From G016234445 sp964438865 (GTDB lineage: Bacteria > Chloroflexota > Dehalococcoidia > Tepidiformales > Tepidiformaceae), in NCBI GenBank assembly GCA_964438865.1, contig CAYTMI010000013.1, positions 1-64,000 of the forward strand: a stretch of DNA of 64,000 nucleotides, in the 5' to 3' direction. Within the stretch, counting starts at the first letter, position 1, and every line of letters begins with the position of its first letter. Below, piece after piece: positions 8,471 to 16,845 of the stretch. The notes under the pieces are model-generated. The model saw only the letters and a list, made by a program, of their open reading frames with translations. It made no database searches and was not told where the DNA came from. The position numbers and the translations under genes were made by a program.

Positions 8471-9154
8471 TTACCCCGCGTCGAAGTAGTAGCCGACGTT
8501 CCGTTCGTTTTGGATGTAGCGAGGCGACTCAGGGTCGGGTTCAATCTTCTTCCGCAGGTGCCAGATGTACCGCCGGATGTATCCGATCTCCTCGGCGTAC
8601 TCCTTCCCCCAGACCTTCGACACCAGTTGCTGCGACGACAACACGGTGCCCGGCTGTTCCATCAGGGCGGTCAGCAGCCGGAACTCGGTGGGAGTAAGGT
8701 CGACCAACTCTCCCGAACGCCGGACCCGGTGAGAGTTCAGGTCTACCTGGAGGTCTCCGTGCGAAAGCATCTTCGCATCGGCGCGCGGGCCCTGGCCGGA
8801 ACGGGCGGCCACCGCCCGCACCCGCGCTTCCAACTGGGCGAAGCTGAAGGGCTTGGCCATGTAGTCATCGGCTCCAAGGGCGAAGCCGCGGAGAACATCC
8901 GGTTCTTCCGAACGCGCCGTGAGCATGATCACCGGCGTGGCGGAGTGCTGGCGGATCTGCTGCAACACCTGCCAGCCGCTCACCCCGGGCATCGTCACGT
9001 CGAGGACCACCAGGTCGGGGCGGAGGGATGCGATCACGCCGGCAGCGCCCACCCCGGAGGCCACCGTGTCGACATGGTGGCCGGCCCGGCGCAGGTAGTC
9101 GCCGAGGATTTCGAGCAGGGTCTCGTCGTCGTCAACCAGCACCACGTTCGTCAT
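8471..9154 (-). CDS. OmpR/PhoB-family response regulator, orphaned from its kinase
   Basis: A 227-residue regulator. The receiver domain (about 1-118) has acidic pocket VDDD (7-10), acceptor Asp52 in LVVLDVTMPG and Lys in MAKPFSF. The winged-helix DNA-binding domain (about 130-225) has the family hallmarks DLTPTEFRLLTAL and YIRRYIWHLRKKIE. Its ATG overlaps the stop of an upstream histidine-kinase remnant (ATGA at 9154-9151), so the pair was once a normal two-component operon. With the kinase reduced to part of its ATPase domain, this regulator needs another phosphodonor or acts unphosphorylated. The receiver and output domains themselves show no damage. Confidence 0.9.
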   Translation of the reverse strand: MTNVVLVDDDETLLEILGDYLRRAGHHVDTVASGVGAAGVIASLRPDLVVLDVTMPGVSGWQVLQQIRQHSATPVIMLTARSEEPDVLRGFALGADDYMAKPFSFAQLEARVRAVAARSGQGPRADAKMLSHGDLQVDLNSHRVRRSGELVDLTPTEFRLLTALMEQPGTVLSSQQLVSKVWGKEYAEEIGYIRRYIWHLRKKIEPDPESPRYIQNERNVGYYFDAG

Positions 9155-9480
9155 AGCTCGGCCTCTCCACTCGCGACGGGCACCGTTACTGTGAAACAGG
9201 CGCCGCCGTTCGCGGAGTCATTGAAGACCGGGCTCCTGACGGCAAGGCTCCCGCCCTGGGCGTCGATCAGTTTCCGGGCGAAATAGAGGCCGAGGCCGTA
9301 GCCGGGCACGCGGCCCTCGCGGCCCGGGCCGCGGTAGAAGGCGTCGAAGAGGTAGCGCTGGTCGTCGGCCCCAATCGAAGGCCCGCTGTTCGTGACCGCG
9401 ATCGCCACACCTTCGTGGACCAGCCCGAGTTCGACGTGGATGGGATCGCCCGGCGGCCGTCGACAAGCGCTCTCACGGAT
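9151..9480 (-). pseudogene. Histidine kinase remnant, only the C-terminal ATPase part, truncated beside tRNA-Arg
   Basis: The reading frame encodes about 110 residues. It begins in the middle of the HATPase domain with PPGDPIHVEL, the segment that normally follows the N box. The G1-like VTNSGPSI, the GYGLGLYFARKLI G2 box and the usual C terminus are present. The H box, N box, sensor and membrane parts are missing. An in-frame TGA at 9483-9481 closes it upstream, and the tRNA-Arg 3' end lies at 9492. The join is too abrupt to be a sequencing slip of one base. Loss of the 5' part by recombination at the tRNA gene is the simplest reading. A short protein from GTG at 9408 is formally possible but would lack catalysis. 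Confidence 0.75.
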
Positions 9481-9491
9481 TCAGAAATCTG

Positions 9492-9566
9492 TGGTACCCC
9501 CGCCAGGAATCGAACCTGGGCACATGGTTTAGGAAACCACTGCTCTATCCGCTGAGCTACGGGGGC
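9492..9566 (-). tRNA. tRNA-Arg, anticodon CCU (reads AGG)
   Basis: Read on the minus strand from 9566, the acceptor GCCCCCG pairs with CGGGGGT (one terminal G-U). The D arm is GCTC/GAGC. The anticodon stem GTGGT/ACCAT encloses the loop TTCCTAA with anticodon CCT. The T arm CCAGG-TTCGATT-CCTGG is canonical. The discriminator is A and CCA is encoded (9494-9492). It decodes the rare arginine codon AGG. Its 3' end directly abuts a truncated kinase gene, and tRNA 3' ends are common integration sites. Confidence 0.95.
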
Positions 9567-9783
9567 ACGCGGGGGCTGTCCCCCGGCCGTCAGGCGGATG
9601 TCGCGTGCTTGGTCGCTGAATCAGCCCGGCCCGCACGGCCATTCACATGATACCGTCCGGCAGCGGACCGTCGAACCTCGGCGCCATCGCCATCCGCGGG
9701 GCGACGGGTACGATGAACGGAGGGTTGGATGGCACTGGCACTGGTAGACTGCCACCACCAACCTCACTGGGAGCCTCCCCGCC

Positions 9784-10575
9784 ATGCCAACACCGGAAAC
9801 CCTCCGCGACCCACGCGATGTCTACGACGATGCCGGGATGGTCTGGTCGCTCCGTTCCGTGGGCGCCCATCTCCACCCCGGGAGCGAATCCGCGACGGTG
9901 GCGCTGGCCGAGCGGGCCGCGAGCCACGGCCTCGCCCCTGGGGGCCGCATCCTCGAAGTAGCGTCCGCCATCGGCGCCCCGGCAAGATTCCTCGCGCGGA
10001 GATTCGCCGCGACCGTCGTCTGCGTCGACATGGACCCCCGCATGCACGCTGCCGCCGCAGCCGGGCACCGGGTCGAAGGGCTTGGGCTCCGGTGCCAGCT
10101 GCTCCTCGGCCGCACCGAGCGGCTCCCCCTCGGGAGCGCGACCATGGACGCCGCCTGGAGCCAGGATGCGCTCTGCCATATGGAGAAGCCCGCTGTCGTC
10201 GCGGAGGTTGCGCGGGTGCTCCGGCCAGGGGCCATCTTCGCCTTCACCGACTGGATAGCGATGTCCGGCTTCACGCCCGACGATAGCCGCGCCCTCGCCC
10301 GTCTCTGGGGTTTCCCGTCCCTGGTGCGAATCCCCGAATACGTTGCCCTGCTTGATGGCGCCGGCTTCGAAGTGTTGCTCGCGGAGGACCGCACGCGAGC
10401 CGTGCTCGGCAGCCGCCTGCCGGCTGGCGCCGACCAGGAGCCCTGGCTTGATGGCTTTGCCGCCCGTTTCGGGGAGGACGCCGTGGCTCGCCAGCGCGAG
10501 CCGAGCGAAACTTGGGCGGCGATGATCGAAGGCCAACGTTCGGGCTACGGGATGTTCGTCGCCCGGCGGCGCTGA
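9784..10575 (+). CDS. Class I SAM-dependent methyltransferase, small-molecule type
   Basis: A 263-residue protein with a Rossmann-type methyltransferase fold. Motif I is ILEVASAIGAPARFLA (about 56-71), where the usual glycines are partly replaced. An acidic residue ends strand 2 in VCVDMDPRM, followed by LPLGSATMDAAWSQDALCHM (motif II/III) and LRPGAIFAFTDW. The pattern resembles the methyltransf_11 group that includes glycine/sarcosine and sterol-like methyltransferases. The W-S-Q-D-A-x-x-H segment is common among N- and O-methyltransferases of small substrates. The substrate is unknown. It converges on cheR with only 4 bases between stops and does not look like part of the chemotaxis system. 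Confidence 0.75.
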   Translation: MPTPETLRDPRDVYDDAGMVWSLRSVGAHLHPGSESATVALAERAASHGLAPGGRILEVASAIGAPARFLARRFAATVVCVDMDPRMHAAAAAGHRVEGLGLRCQLLLGRTERLPLGSATMDAAWSQDALCHMEKPAVVAEVARVLRPGAIFAFTDWIAMSGFTPDDSRALARLWGFPSLVRIPEYVALLDGAGFEVLLAEDRTRAVLGSRLPAGADQEPWLDGFAARFGEDAVARQREPSETWAAMIEGQRSGYGMFVARRR

Positions 10576-10579
10576 ACGC

Positions 10580-11377
10580 TCAGGCAGCCTTCTGGTAAAT
10601 GCTCGTCGAGGCCGCTTTCAGGCCCAGGTCCGAAGACCGCATGATCATTTCGCTCCCGCCCACGAACAGCAGCCCGCCCGGCCGCAGTGCGCGGGCGAAC
10701 CCGTTGTAGATGTGCTGCTTCGCCTCATCGGTGAAGTAGATGACCACGTTGCGGCAAAGGATCATGTCCTGGTCCGCCGGGTAGGCTTCGGTAAGGAGGT
10801 CGTGCCGGCGGAACGTCACCCTGCGCTTCACCTCGTCGGTCACGCGGTAGGTGCCGTTCTCGTCCACGAAGTACTTCTTCAAGAGGGCCGGGGGTACCCC
10901 GCGGATTTCACCGGGCAGGTACCCGATCCCGCTACGGGCGCGATTGAGGATGGGCAGGTCCACATCCGTGGCCAGCACGCTGTGAGTCCCGCGAGGGTCG
11001 ACTTCGTTCAGGACCATGCTCAAGGTGTAGGGCTCGCAGCCGATCGAGCAGCCCGCGCTCCAGATCTTCAGCAGCTTCCGCTCCCGGATCAGGGCTGGGA
11101 TGAAGGTGCGTTGGAGTTCGACGAAGCGGTCGGCCTGCCGGAAGAATTCGCTGACGTTGATGGTGAGCGTGTCGCGGACCTCAGTGAGCAACGGGCCCTC
11201 GGTGGCGATGGCGCGGGCGAACGCGGGCCAGCCATCGATGCCCCGGCGGGTCATGATGGCCGCCAGGCGGCGCTTCATCTGGGGCTCCTTGTAAGCGCCC
11301 AGCGGCACGCCGATCGCCTTCTCCAGGACGCCCCGGAACTTCAGCCACTCCGCGTCCAGCACTATTGGCTCGCTCAT
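10580..11377 (-). CDS. cheR: Chemoreceptor glutamate methyltransferase CheR
   Basis: A 265-residue protein from ATG 11377, which overlaps the cheB stop (ATGA). CheR methylates receptor glutamates with SAM as the adaptation step opposing CheB. The N-terminal helical domain contains YKEPQMKRRLAAIM. The SAM-binding domain has NVSEFFR, IWSAGCSIGCEPYTLSMVL, LATDVDLPIL and DMILCRNVVIYF, all typical of the family, and ends with LLFVGGSE. It is the last gene of a seven-gene che operon and is translationally coupled to cheB. No receptor gene lies in the window, so its substrates must be encoded elsewhere. Confidence 0.95.
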   Translation of the reverse strand: MSEPIVLDAEWLKFRGVLEKAIGVPLGAYKEPQMKRRLAAIMTRRGIDGWPAFARAIATEGPLLTEVRDTLTINVSEFFRQADRFVELQRTFIPALIRERKLLKIWSAGCSIGCEPYTLSMVLNEVDPRGTHSVLATDVDLPILNRARSGIGYLPGEIRGVPPALLKKYFVDENGTYRVTDEVKRRVTFRRHDLLTEAYPADQDMILCRNVVIYFTDEAKQHIYNGFARALRPGGLLFVGGSEMIMRSSDLGLKAASTSIYQKAA

Positions 11378-12447
11378 CGCACCATCCCCCTTGGCGCCAC
11401 GCTCCGGGCCACTGCATCGGCGATCCGGTCGAGCGGCAACTGGTCGGCGTGCTGCGTCCGCTCCTTCGCCACGCGGGGCATCCCATAGACGACACAGGTT
11501 GCTTCGTCCTGGACGACAATGTGAGCGCCTTCGCGTTCGCAACGAGCGGCGCCGTCTGCCCCGTCCTTGCCCATCCCCGTGAGAATCGCGACGGTGAGGC
11601 GCCGGCCGTACACGCTCGCGGCCGATTCTAGTGTTATATCCACCGCCGGCCTCACTCCGTGCAGCGATGGCCCCTGGTCCAGGTGGATCTTGCGGGCGGG
11701 GGTCACCACCAGGTGGTAATCGCCCGGTGCAATGAGCACCTTCCCGGCCGAAAGCGACGCGCCTTCCGTCGCCTCCAGCACCCGGAGCGGCGAAAGCGAA
11801 TCCAGTCTCCTTGCGAGCGCAGCGGTGAATCCCGGCGGCATGTGCTGGACGATGACCACGGCCGCGTTCAGGTTAGCGGGGAGATGGGGCACAACCTCGG
11901 TCAGCGCGGGCGGTCCCCCGGTCGAAGATCCGATCACGACCAGGTGGCCCGCTGGCACGTCGCTCGTCCCCAGGGCGCCCTTGGCGGGGGCCACGGGGAG
12001 CACGACCGCCCGGCGCCGCCGGGCGGTCACATGCCGCGCCCGGAGGACGGCAGCTCCAAGTTCCTCGGCTACGTTGGCCAGTTCATGACTCAGGCCGCTG
12101 GGCTTGGCCACGCAATCCACGGCACCGGCTTCCAGCGCCCGGATCGTCGTCTCGGCGCCATGCGTCGTCCTCGTGCTCAGCATCACGATGGGCGTCGGGA
12201 TGGTCTGCATGATCTCCGTGACCGCGGCGACGCCATCCATCCGGGGCATCTCCACGTCCATCGTGATCACGTCCGGGCGCAGCTCAAGCGCCCGTTTCAC
12301 AGCGTCCACTCCATCCGTGGCGGTCCCCACCACAACCAACCCGGCCGTGCGATTGAGGATCCGCTCGATGGAGTGCCGCATGAAGGCGGAGTCGTCCACA
12401 ACCAGGACGCGGGCCAGTGACTGGTCGGCGAGGGCGGGTGATGCCAT
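11374..12447 (-). CDS. cheB: Chemotaxis methylesterase/deamidase CheB
   Basis: A 357-residue protein; ATG 12447 is chosen because a GAGG site precedes it and the receiver starts normally 12 residues in. The receiver domain has Asp64 in VITMDVEMPRMDG. The esterase domain (about 168-355) has catalytic Ser175 in IGSSTGGPPAL, His202 in VQHMPPGF and Asp295 in GMGKDGADG. It removes methyl groups from receptor glutamates when phosphorylated by CheA. It sits 13 bases after cheY and overlaps cheR, so adaptation enzymes are co-expressed. Confidence 0.96.
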   Translation of the reverse strand: MASPALADQSLARVLVVDDSAFMRHSIERILNRTAGLVVVGTATDGVDAVKRALELRPDVITMDVEMPRMDGVAAVTEIMQTIPTPIVMLSTRTTHGAETTIRALEAGAVDCVAKPSGLSHELANVAEELGAAVLRARHVTARRRRAVVLPVAPAKGALGTSDVPAGHLVVIGSSTGGPPALTEVVPHLPANLNAAVVIVQHMPPGFTAALARRLDSLSPLRVLEATEGASLSAGKVLIAPGDYHLVVTPARKIHLDQGPSLHGVRPAVDITLESAASVYGRRLTVAILTGMGKDGADGAARCEREGAHIVVQDEATCVVYGMPRVAKERTQHADQLPLDRIADAVARSVAPRGMVR

Positions 12448-12460
12448 AAGGTAGCCTCGG

Positions 12461-12817
12461 TTAAGCGCAGAGTTTGGAGACGGCAGCAAGGACGCGGTCG
12501 CCGTCGCAGGGCTTCACGAGAAAGTCCTTGGCCCCGCTCTTCACCGCTTCGAGGACGATCTGCTGTTGGCCGAGCGCGGTGACCATTGCGATCCGTGCGC
12601 TCGGGTCGTGCGCCTTGATCTCCTTGAGCGCCGTCAGGCCATCCATTTCAGGCATGGTGATGTCCAAAAGGACGGCGTCCGGCCGCTGGGCCTTGTACTT
12701 GACCAGGGCGTCCAGGCCGTTTTCCGCCTGCACCACTTCGTAGCCTGCTTCGGAAAGGATCTTCGACATTCGCATCCGCATGAACGCGGCGTCGTCAACC
12801 ACAAGAATCGTTGCCAT
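12461..12817 (-). CDS. cheY: Chemotaxis response regulator CheY
   Basis: A 118-residue single-domain receiver. VVDDAAFMRMRM supplies the acidic pocket, Asp52 in AVLLDITMPEMDG is the phosphorylation site, and Lys lies in FLVKPCDGDRV. Phosphorylated CheY binds FliM at the flagellar switch, and FliM is encoded nearby at 16846 with the matching N-terminal motif. It lies 9 bases after cheD and 13 before cheB in the operon. Dephosphorylation would be by CheC/CheX rather than CheZ, which is absent here. Confidence 0.95.
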   Translation of the reverse strand: MATILVVDDAAFMRMRMSKILSEAGYEVVQAENGLDALVKYKAQRPDAVLLDITMPEMDGLTALKEIKAHDPSARIAMVTALGQQQIVLEAVKSGAKDFLVKPCDGDRVLAAVSKLCA

Positions 12818-12826
12818 TGGCTCCTC

Positions 12827-13333
12827 CTAGAGTTCGTTCGCCGGCGACGCGGCGGTTCGGACGTAGGTCCTGCCTGTCGCTACATGGAGTTCAAGGGTCC
12901 GGCCTTTCGTGCCCCCCGTGTCACGCGCCGCCGGGTTCAACCCATGCAGCTTGAGACGCTCCTTGATGGCTTCGGCATTCCGCTCCCCAATCTTGAATTT
13001 TTCCGCGTTGGCGGGGCCCAGCACGGCGGCGCCACCCGCAACCTTCACCACAAAGCGGCGTTTCACGCCCCCGGCGTCCACCAACGACTTCACGAGAAGG
13101 TCCAGGCCGTAGTCGGCGAACCGCGCGGGCTCCTTCGGATCCTGGGGCTTCCCATCGGACCCAGGGAGGAGGACGTGGACCAGGCCAGCCACTCCCGTTC
13201 CCGGGTCGAAGATGCTGACGCCAACGCACGAGCCCAGCCCGTAGGCGACGAGCACGTCTTTCGGGCTCTTGCTCACAGCGAGCTGGCCGATGCCGATGGC
13301 CACACGGCGGACGTCCGCAGCCGGCGCTGTCAC
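12827..13333 (-). CDS. cheD: Chemoreceptor glutamine deamidase CheD
   Basis: A 168-residue protein starting at GTG 13333, overlapping the cheC stop (GTGA). Catalytic Cys36 lies in YGLGSCVGVSIFD and His53 in GLVHVLLPG, and the later DTGGTKGRTLELHVATG segment is the family C-terminal signature. CheD deamidates receptor glutamines and also binds CheC to stimulate CheY-P dephosphorylation. The direct overlap with cheC fits that known CheC-CheD partnership. The length matches the family. Confidence 0.95.
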   Translation of the reverse strand: MTAPAADVRRVAIGIGQLAVSKSPKDVLVAYGLGSCVGVSIFDPGTGVAGLVHVLLPGSDGKPQDPKEPARFADYGLDLLVKSLVDAGGVKRRFVVKVAGGAAVLGPANAEKFKIGERNAEAIKERLKLHGLNPAARDTGGTKGRTLELHVATGRTYVRTAASPANEL

Positions 13334-13929
13334 GCTGCAAGCTCCTGCAGCCGATCCAGGCAGCTGGGGTCAGGGGCGACGATCAGCAGCCCGGCCGTCC
13401 TCCCCTTGGCGTCTTCGAAGACCGTGTCGATCATGACGACATCGCCGCCCTGGGAGAGCACCGCGGCGTAGACCGACTCCACCAGCGCAATCGCCATGTC
13501 GCTGACCACTGTCGGCGGGCTTGGGTGCAGGATCAGGTTCGTCTCGTCGGCGAGGGCGTTCACGAAGGCAGAGCCAACGATGTTGGCAAGTTCGCCGACG
13601 GCCGAGTGAGCCAGTTCATCCGGCTCCGTCGTCGTTCCCTTCTCCTGCCCACACATCAAGTCCACGCATTCGAGTGCCCGCTGCACGGGGAAGAGCAGCA
13701 TCACGTGGCCGGTGATATCACCGGCGAGGGAAAGGTAGGCCCCGAGGACCAGGGTTTCGGGTCCGCCAACGGCGTCGCACGCGTCGGCCTTGGTGCCGAG
13801 CCGGACGCTGGGGACGTGGATCACGATCTCCTGGCCCATGAGTCCCGTAAGGCCCCGCCCCGCGCGGACCGCGCCATCGCTGGCCACCCGCATCAGGGTT
13901 TTGACAATGGGGGATGCAGCCGTTGTCAT
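13330..13929 (-). CDS. cheC: CheY-P phosphatase CheC
   Basis: A 199-residue member of the CheC/CheX/FliY family. The second active-site signature is intact: SAVGELANIVGSAFVNAL (E-x-x-N) followed by the HPSPP loop. The first signature is not: residues 8-32 (around RVASDGAVRAGRGL) lack the E-x-x-N pair that two-site CheC proteins carry. It should still remove phosphate from CheY-P through one site. It overlaps cheD and follows cheA by 29 bases. Two relatives, CheX and FliM, are encoded just across the divergent promoter. Confidence 0.88.
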   Translation of the reverse strand: MTTAASPIVKTLMRVASDGAVRAGRGLTGLMGQEIVIHVPSVRLGTKADACDAVGGPETLVLGAYLSLAGDITGHVMLLFPVQRALECVDLMCGQEKGTTTEPDELAHSAVGELANIVGSAFVNALADETNLILHPSPPTVVSDMAIALVESVYAAVLSQGGDVVMIDTVFEDAKGRTAGLLIVAPDPSCLDRLQELAA

Positions 13930-13958
13930 GTGCTTGAGTCTCCTTCGCTAGCTGGATG

Positions 13959-16055
13959 TCAGGCCGTGGCCGGGTAGGCTTGTTCGGCTACCAGGCTGGC
14001 GGTGTCGAGGATGAGCCCGAGGCTCCCGTCGCCCAGGATCGTCGCTCCCGTGAGGCCCTTGCGGTTCCCGATCAGGTCTCCGAGGGACTTCACCACGACA
14101 TCCTGTTCGCCCAGCAGCCGGTCCACCAGGAAGGCCACCTGCCGGTCACTGTGCTTCGCTGCGACAACGAATCGCTTCCCGTCGATCGGGCGCGGCCGCG
14201 TCTCCCCGAGTGCGCGGGCCAGGTCCACCACGGGCAGCAGCCGGTCCCGGAGTCTAAGCGTGCGCCGGCCGTTCACTGAATGGATGTCCGCGTCGTCCTC
14301 CGCCAGCGCCTCGGTTACCGAGACGAGTGGCAGCGCATACACGGTGCCGGCCGCGACAACCATCAAAGCCTTGGTGGTCGCGAGGGTCAGTGGGAGCTGG
14401 ATGATGAACTCGCTGCCCTTGCCGCGAGTGCTCCGGACCTTGATCTCGCCGTTCAGCCGCTCGATGTTCGTGCGGACAATGTCCATCCCGACGCCGCGGC
14501 CTGAGACGTCGGAGACCACCTTGGCGGTCGAAAGACCGGCGAAGAAGATGTACTGGAGGACAGCTTCGTCGGTGGCCGCTTCAGCGACCTCCCTGGAAAC
14601 GAGACCCCGCTCCACCGCCTTGCGCCGGATGGTCTCCACGTCGATGCCCTTGCCGTCGTCCTGGACGGAAAGGTAGATGTAGGTCTCCTGGTTCCATGCC
14701 GTTACCCGCACCGTGCCGGTTTCGGGTTTCCCCGCCGCACGCCGCTCTTCGGGGCTTTCGATCCCGTGGTCAACGGCGTTCCGAAGGATGTGTACCAGCG
14801 GGTCAGAAATCTCTTCAATGACCGAACGGTCGAGCTCCGTCTCCTCGCCGGCGGTCAGCAGTTCGACCTTCTTCCCGCACTTGGAGGCGACGTCGCGGAC
14901 AAGCCGGGGCAGCCGCGTGAGGACGGACTTCACCGGCAGCATCCGGCTCCGCATGATCTCTTCCTGTAACTCGTCTGTGACGCGCGCCAGGTGGGCGGTT
15001 GTCTCTTCGAAGTTGTCGGTGAGTTCGTTGAGGTTCGCGTCTTTGAGCACCGGGGTCAGTTGCTCGCGGATCTGCTGGAGCCGCGTCCTGTCGATGACGA
15101 GCTCGCCGACCAGGTTCATCAGGCCGTCCAGCCGCTCGACATCGATGCGGACCGACTGGGCGGCCTTGCGCGCCGGTCCGGCTGCCGGGGCCGGTGCGCC
15201 ATCCTCGACTACCTGGAGCTTTGGCCGGTTTGCTTCGACCGCTGGAGTTTTCGCGGGGGCTGGCGCCGCCGGCAGGGGGCCCTGCACATCCTCTGCCGAA
15301 AGCAGCCGGACGTTGAGCTGCGCGATGTCGGAAACCGCCGCCAAGGCCCCGTGCAGCTGCTCCTCCTCCGCGTTTCCGACGAGCACCGCGCTGAGGCCGA
15401 ATTCGCCGCCGCCGGCTTCGATCGCCGAGCGCTCCGGCCAAGTGTGGGCGACCTCGGCAAGCGCATCCATTTCCTGAAGCACCTGGAAGCAGCGTATGGA
15501 TGGCAGCTGGCAGTCTTCGTTGAACACCACGTCCACCAGAAACGCCGAGCGGCCCTGGTCCAGCGCGGCCAGTGCTGACGCCGCGACACCCTCGGGCAGC
15601 CGCCGGGCGGGTTGCTCGTCGGCTCCTGCCCTCACCGCCGCATCGTCCGTTACTTCGAGCAGCGCGAGAAGGTCCAATTGCAGCCGGGCCGTTTCGGTGC
15701 CGGAATCGATGCGCGTCACCACTTCCTGGGCAAGGATGCGAAGCGCGTCAAGCGCGGCCAGCAGCGCGTCGACCACCTCGGAAGTCGGCGACTTTCGGCC
15801 CTGGCGGACCGCGTCGAGCACCGTCTCCATGGCGTGCGTGAGGCTGGCCATTTTCTTGTGGCCGATCGTTGCCGAAGAGCCTTTGAGCGTGTGCGCCGCC
15901 CGGAAAATCTGCTGCACAAGGTCGGGGTCCGGCTCACCTTCGAGCTGGACGAGGGCGCTGTCGAGCAACTCAATCTGTTCGTCCGCTTCTTCGCAGAACA
16001 GCTTGACGTCGTCGTCATCGAGGTCGAACTGCAGCCTGGGTCCTGTGGTGGTCAT
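13959..16055 (-). CDS. cheA: Chemotaxis histidine kinase CheA
   Basis: A 698-residue protein. The P1 phosphotransfer domain has His55 in RAAHTLKGSSATIG. A P2-like CheY/CheB-binding domain lies at about 150-262 (FLVDVVFNEDCQLP), followed by a Pro/Ala linker. P3 dimerisation (VRIDVERLDGLMNLVGELV) leads to the P4 kinase with HILRNAVDHGIESPEER, VQDDGKGID and GRGVGMDIV. The P5 CheW-like domain closes the protein. All kinase boxes are present. It phosphorylates CheY and CheB in response to receptor state. It lies 50 bases after cheW in the operon. Confidence 0.97.
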   Translation of the reverse strand: MTTTGPRLQFDLDDDDVKLFCEEADEQIELLDSALVQLEGEPDPDLVQQIFRAAHTLKGSSATIGHKKMASLTHAMETVLDAVRQGRKSPTSEVVDALLAALDALRILAQEVVTRIDSGTETARLQLDLLALLEVTDDAAVRAGADEQPARRLPEGVAASALAALDQGRSAFLVDVVFNEDCQLPSIRCFQVLQEMDALAEVAHTWPERSAIEAGGGEFGLSAVLVGNAEEEQLHGALAAVSDIAQLNVRLLSAEDVQGPLPAAPAPAKTPAVEANRPKLQVVEDGAPAPAAGPARKAAQSVRIDVERLDGLMNLVGELVIDRTRLQQIREQLTPVLKDANLNELTDNFEETTAHLARVTDELQEEIMRSRMLPVKSVLTRLPRLVRDVASKCGKKVELLTAGEETELDRSVIEEISDPLVHILRNAVDHGIESPEERRAAGKPETGTVRVTAWNQETYIYLSVQDDGKGIDVETIRRKAVERGLVSREVAEAATDEAVLQYIFFAGLSTAKVVSDVSGRGVGMDIVRTNIERLNGEIKVRSTRGKGSEFIIQLPLTLATTKALMVVAAGTVYALPLVSVTEALAEDDADIHSVNGRRTLRLRDRLLPVVDLARALGETRPRPIDGKRFVVAAKHSDRQVAFLVDRLLGEQDVVVKSLGDLIGNRKGLTGATILGDGSLGLILDTASLVAEQAYPATA

Positions 16056-16105
16056 GCGCCCACGTCTCCTGCTGGGGTCTTGGGTTCGTTCGTTGGCGGC
16101 ACCGA

Positions 16106-16621
16106 TCAGGCTGCGAGTTCGTGGGCGTCTTCACCCATGCCCGGCGAACCGGTCAACGGCAGCACGCCCTCCAGGTCCATCAGCGAAACGAGGCGGTCTT
16201 CAAGCTTCGCGATTCCCCGCAAGTAGGTGTTCTCCGGCACGCTGACGATGGTGCTGGGCGGCTCTACCTGCTCCGAAGGAATGCGCATCACTTCCGAAAC
16301 CGCGTCGACGATGAGACCCACCATGCCGCTCGGGCTGCTCACGACCACGATTCGCGTCTCCGCTGTCGGTTCGCTATCCCGGACCCCGCACCGGCGGCGC
16401 AGGTCGATGACGGGGACGACGCGCCCGCGGAGGTTCGTGATGCCTTCAACCCAGGCATCGGAACCGGGGATCGACGTGATCGGTTGCATCCGCACGATCT
16501 CCTGCACGGCCTGGATGTCGAGTGCGTAGTACTCATCCGCCAGGCGGAAGATGACGACGTGCTGTTCCTGACTGCTGGAAGTGGCGTTGTCCGCAGTCTG
16601 TTCAGGGGTCTTGGTTGCCAT
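16106..16621 (-). CDS. cheW: Chemotaxis coupling protein CheW
   Basis: A 171-residue adaptor linking receptors to CheA. ATG 16621 is preferred over longer in-frame starts because AGAGGAG lies 6 bases before it. After a polar N-terminal tail (1-25) the CheW domain contains VVIFRLADEYYALDI, IPGSDAWVEGITNLRGRVVPV and VGLIVDAVSEVMRI, the usual interaction surfaces. It is the first gene of the che operon, transcribed away from fliM. The promoter must lie in the 224-base divergent gap. Confidence 0.95.
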   Translation of the reverse strand: MATKTPEQTADNATSSSQEQHVVIFRLADEYYALDIQAVQEIVRMQPITSIPGSDAWVEGITNLRGRVVPVIDLRRRCGVRDSEPTAETRIVVVSSPSGMVGLIVDAVSEVMRIPSEQVEPPSTIVSVPENTYLRGIAKLEDRLVSLMDLEGVLPLTGSPGMGEDAHELAA

Positions 16622-16785
16622 TGCTTGCTCCTCTAACGTTGCCGGCACAGCTGGCTTCGGCATGCGTTCCAAGGCTACGTGTGAAACGGCACCCCGCGTC
16701 ATCAGGCGATCCCCGCAAAACCGGGTCAGTGCTGCCCTTAGGCCGTATTCCTCGTCAGGCTTGTCACCGCCCGTACCTAGGGAAG

Positions 16786-16806
16786 CTGCCGATACCCTGC
16801 CGATAA
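16786..16806 (+). promoter_or_regulatory. Sigma-28 type -10 element GCCGATAA, duplicated
   Basis: GCCGATAA at 16799-16806 is identical to the FliA/WhiG -10 consensus. It lies about 30 bases before the fliM ribosome site. CTGCCGATA occurs twice (16786-16794 and 16797-16805), exactly 11 bases apart. No good TAAA -35 is seen at the expected 15-base spacing; TAGG at 16778 is the closest. Confidence 0.55.
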
Positions 16807-16845
16807 TCCAGCTGGGAGAGTTGTCATCGTCTCTGGAGGAAACCG

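Noticed and set aside
9492..9566. Searched for a second copy of the tRNA-Arg 3' end that would mark the other border of an integrated element
   Set aside because: None was seen in the window by eye, and there is no integrase gene, so no mobile element is called.
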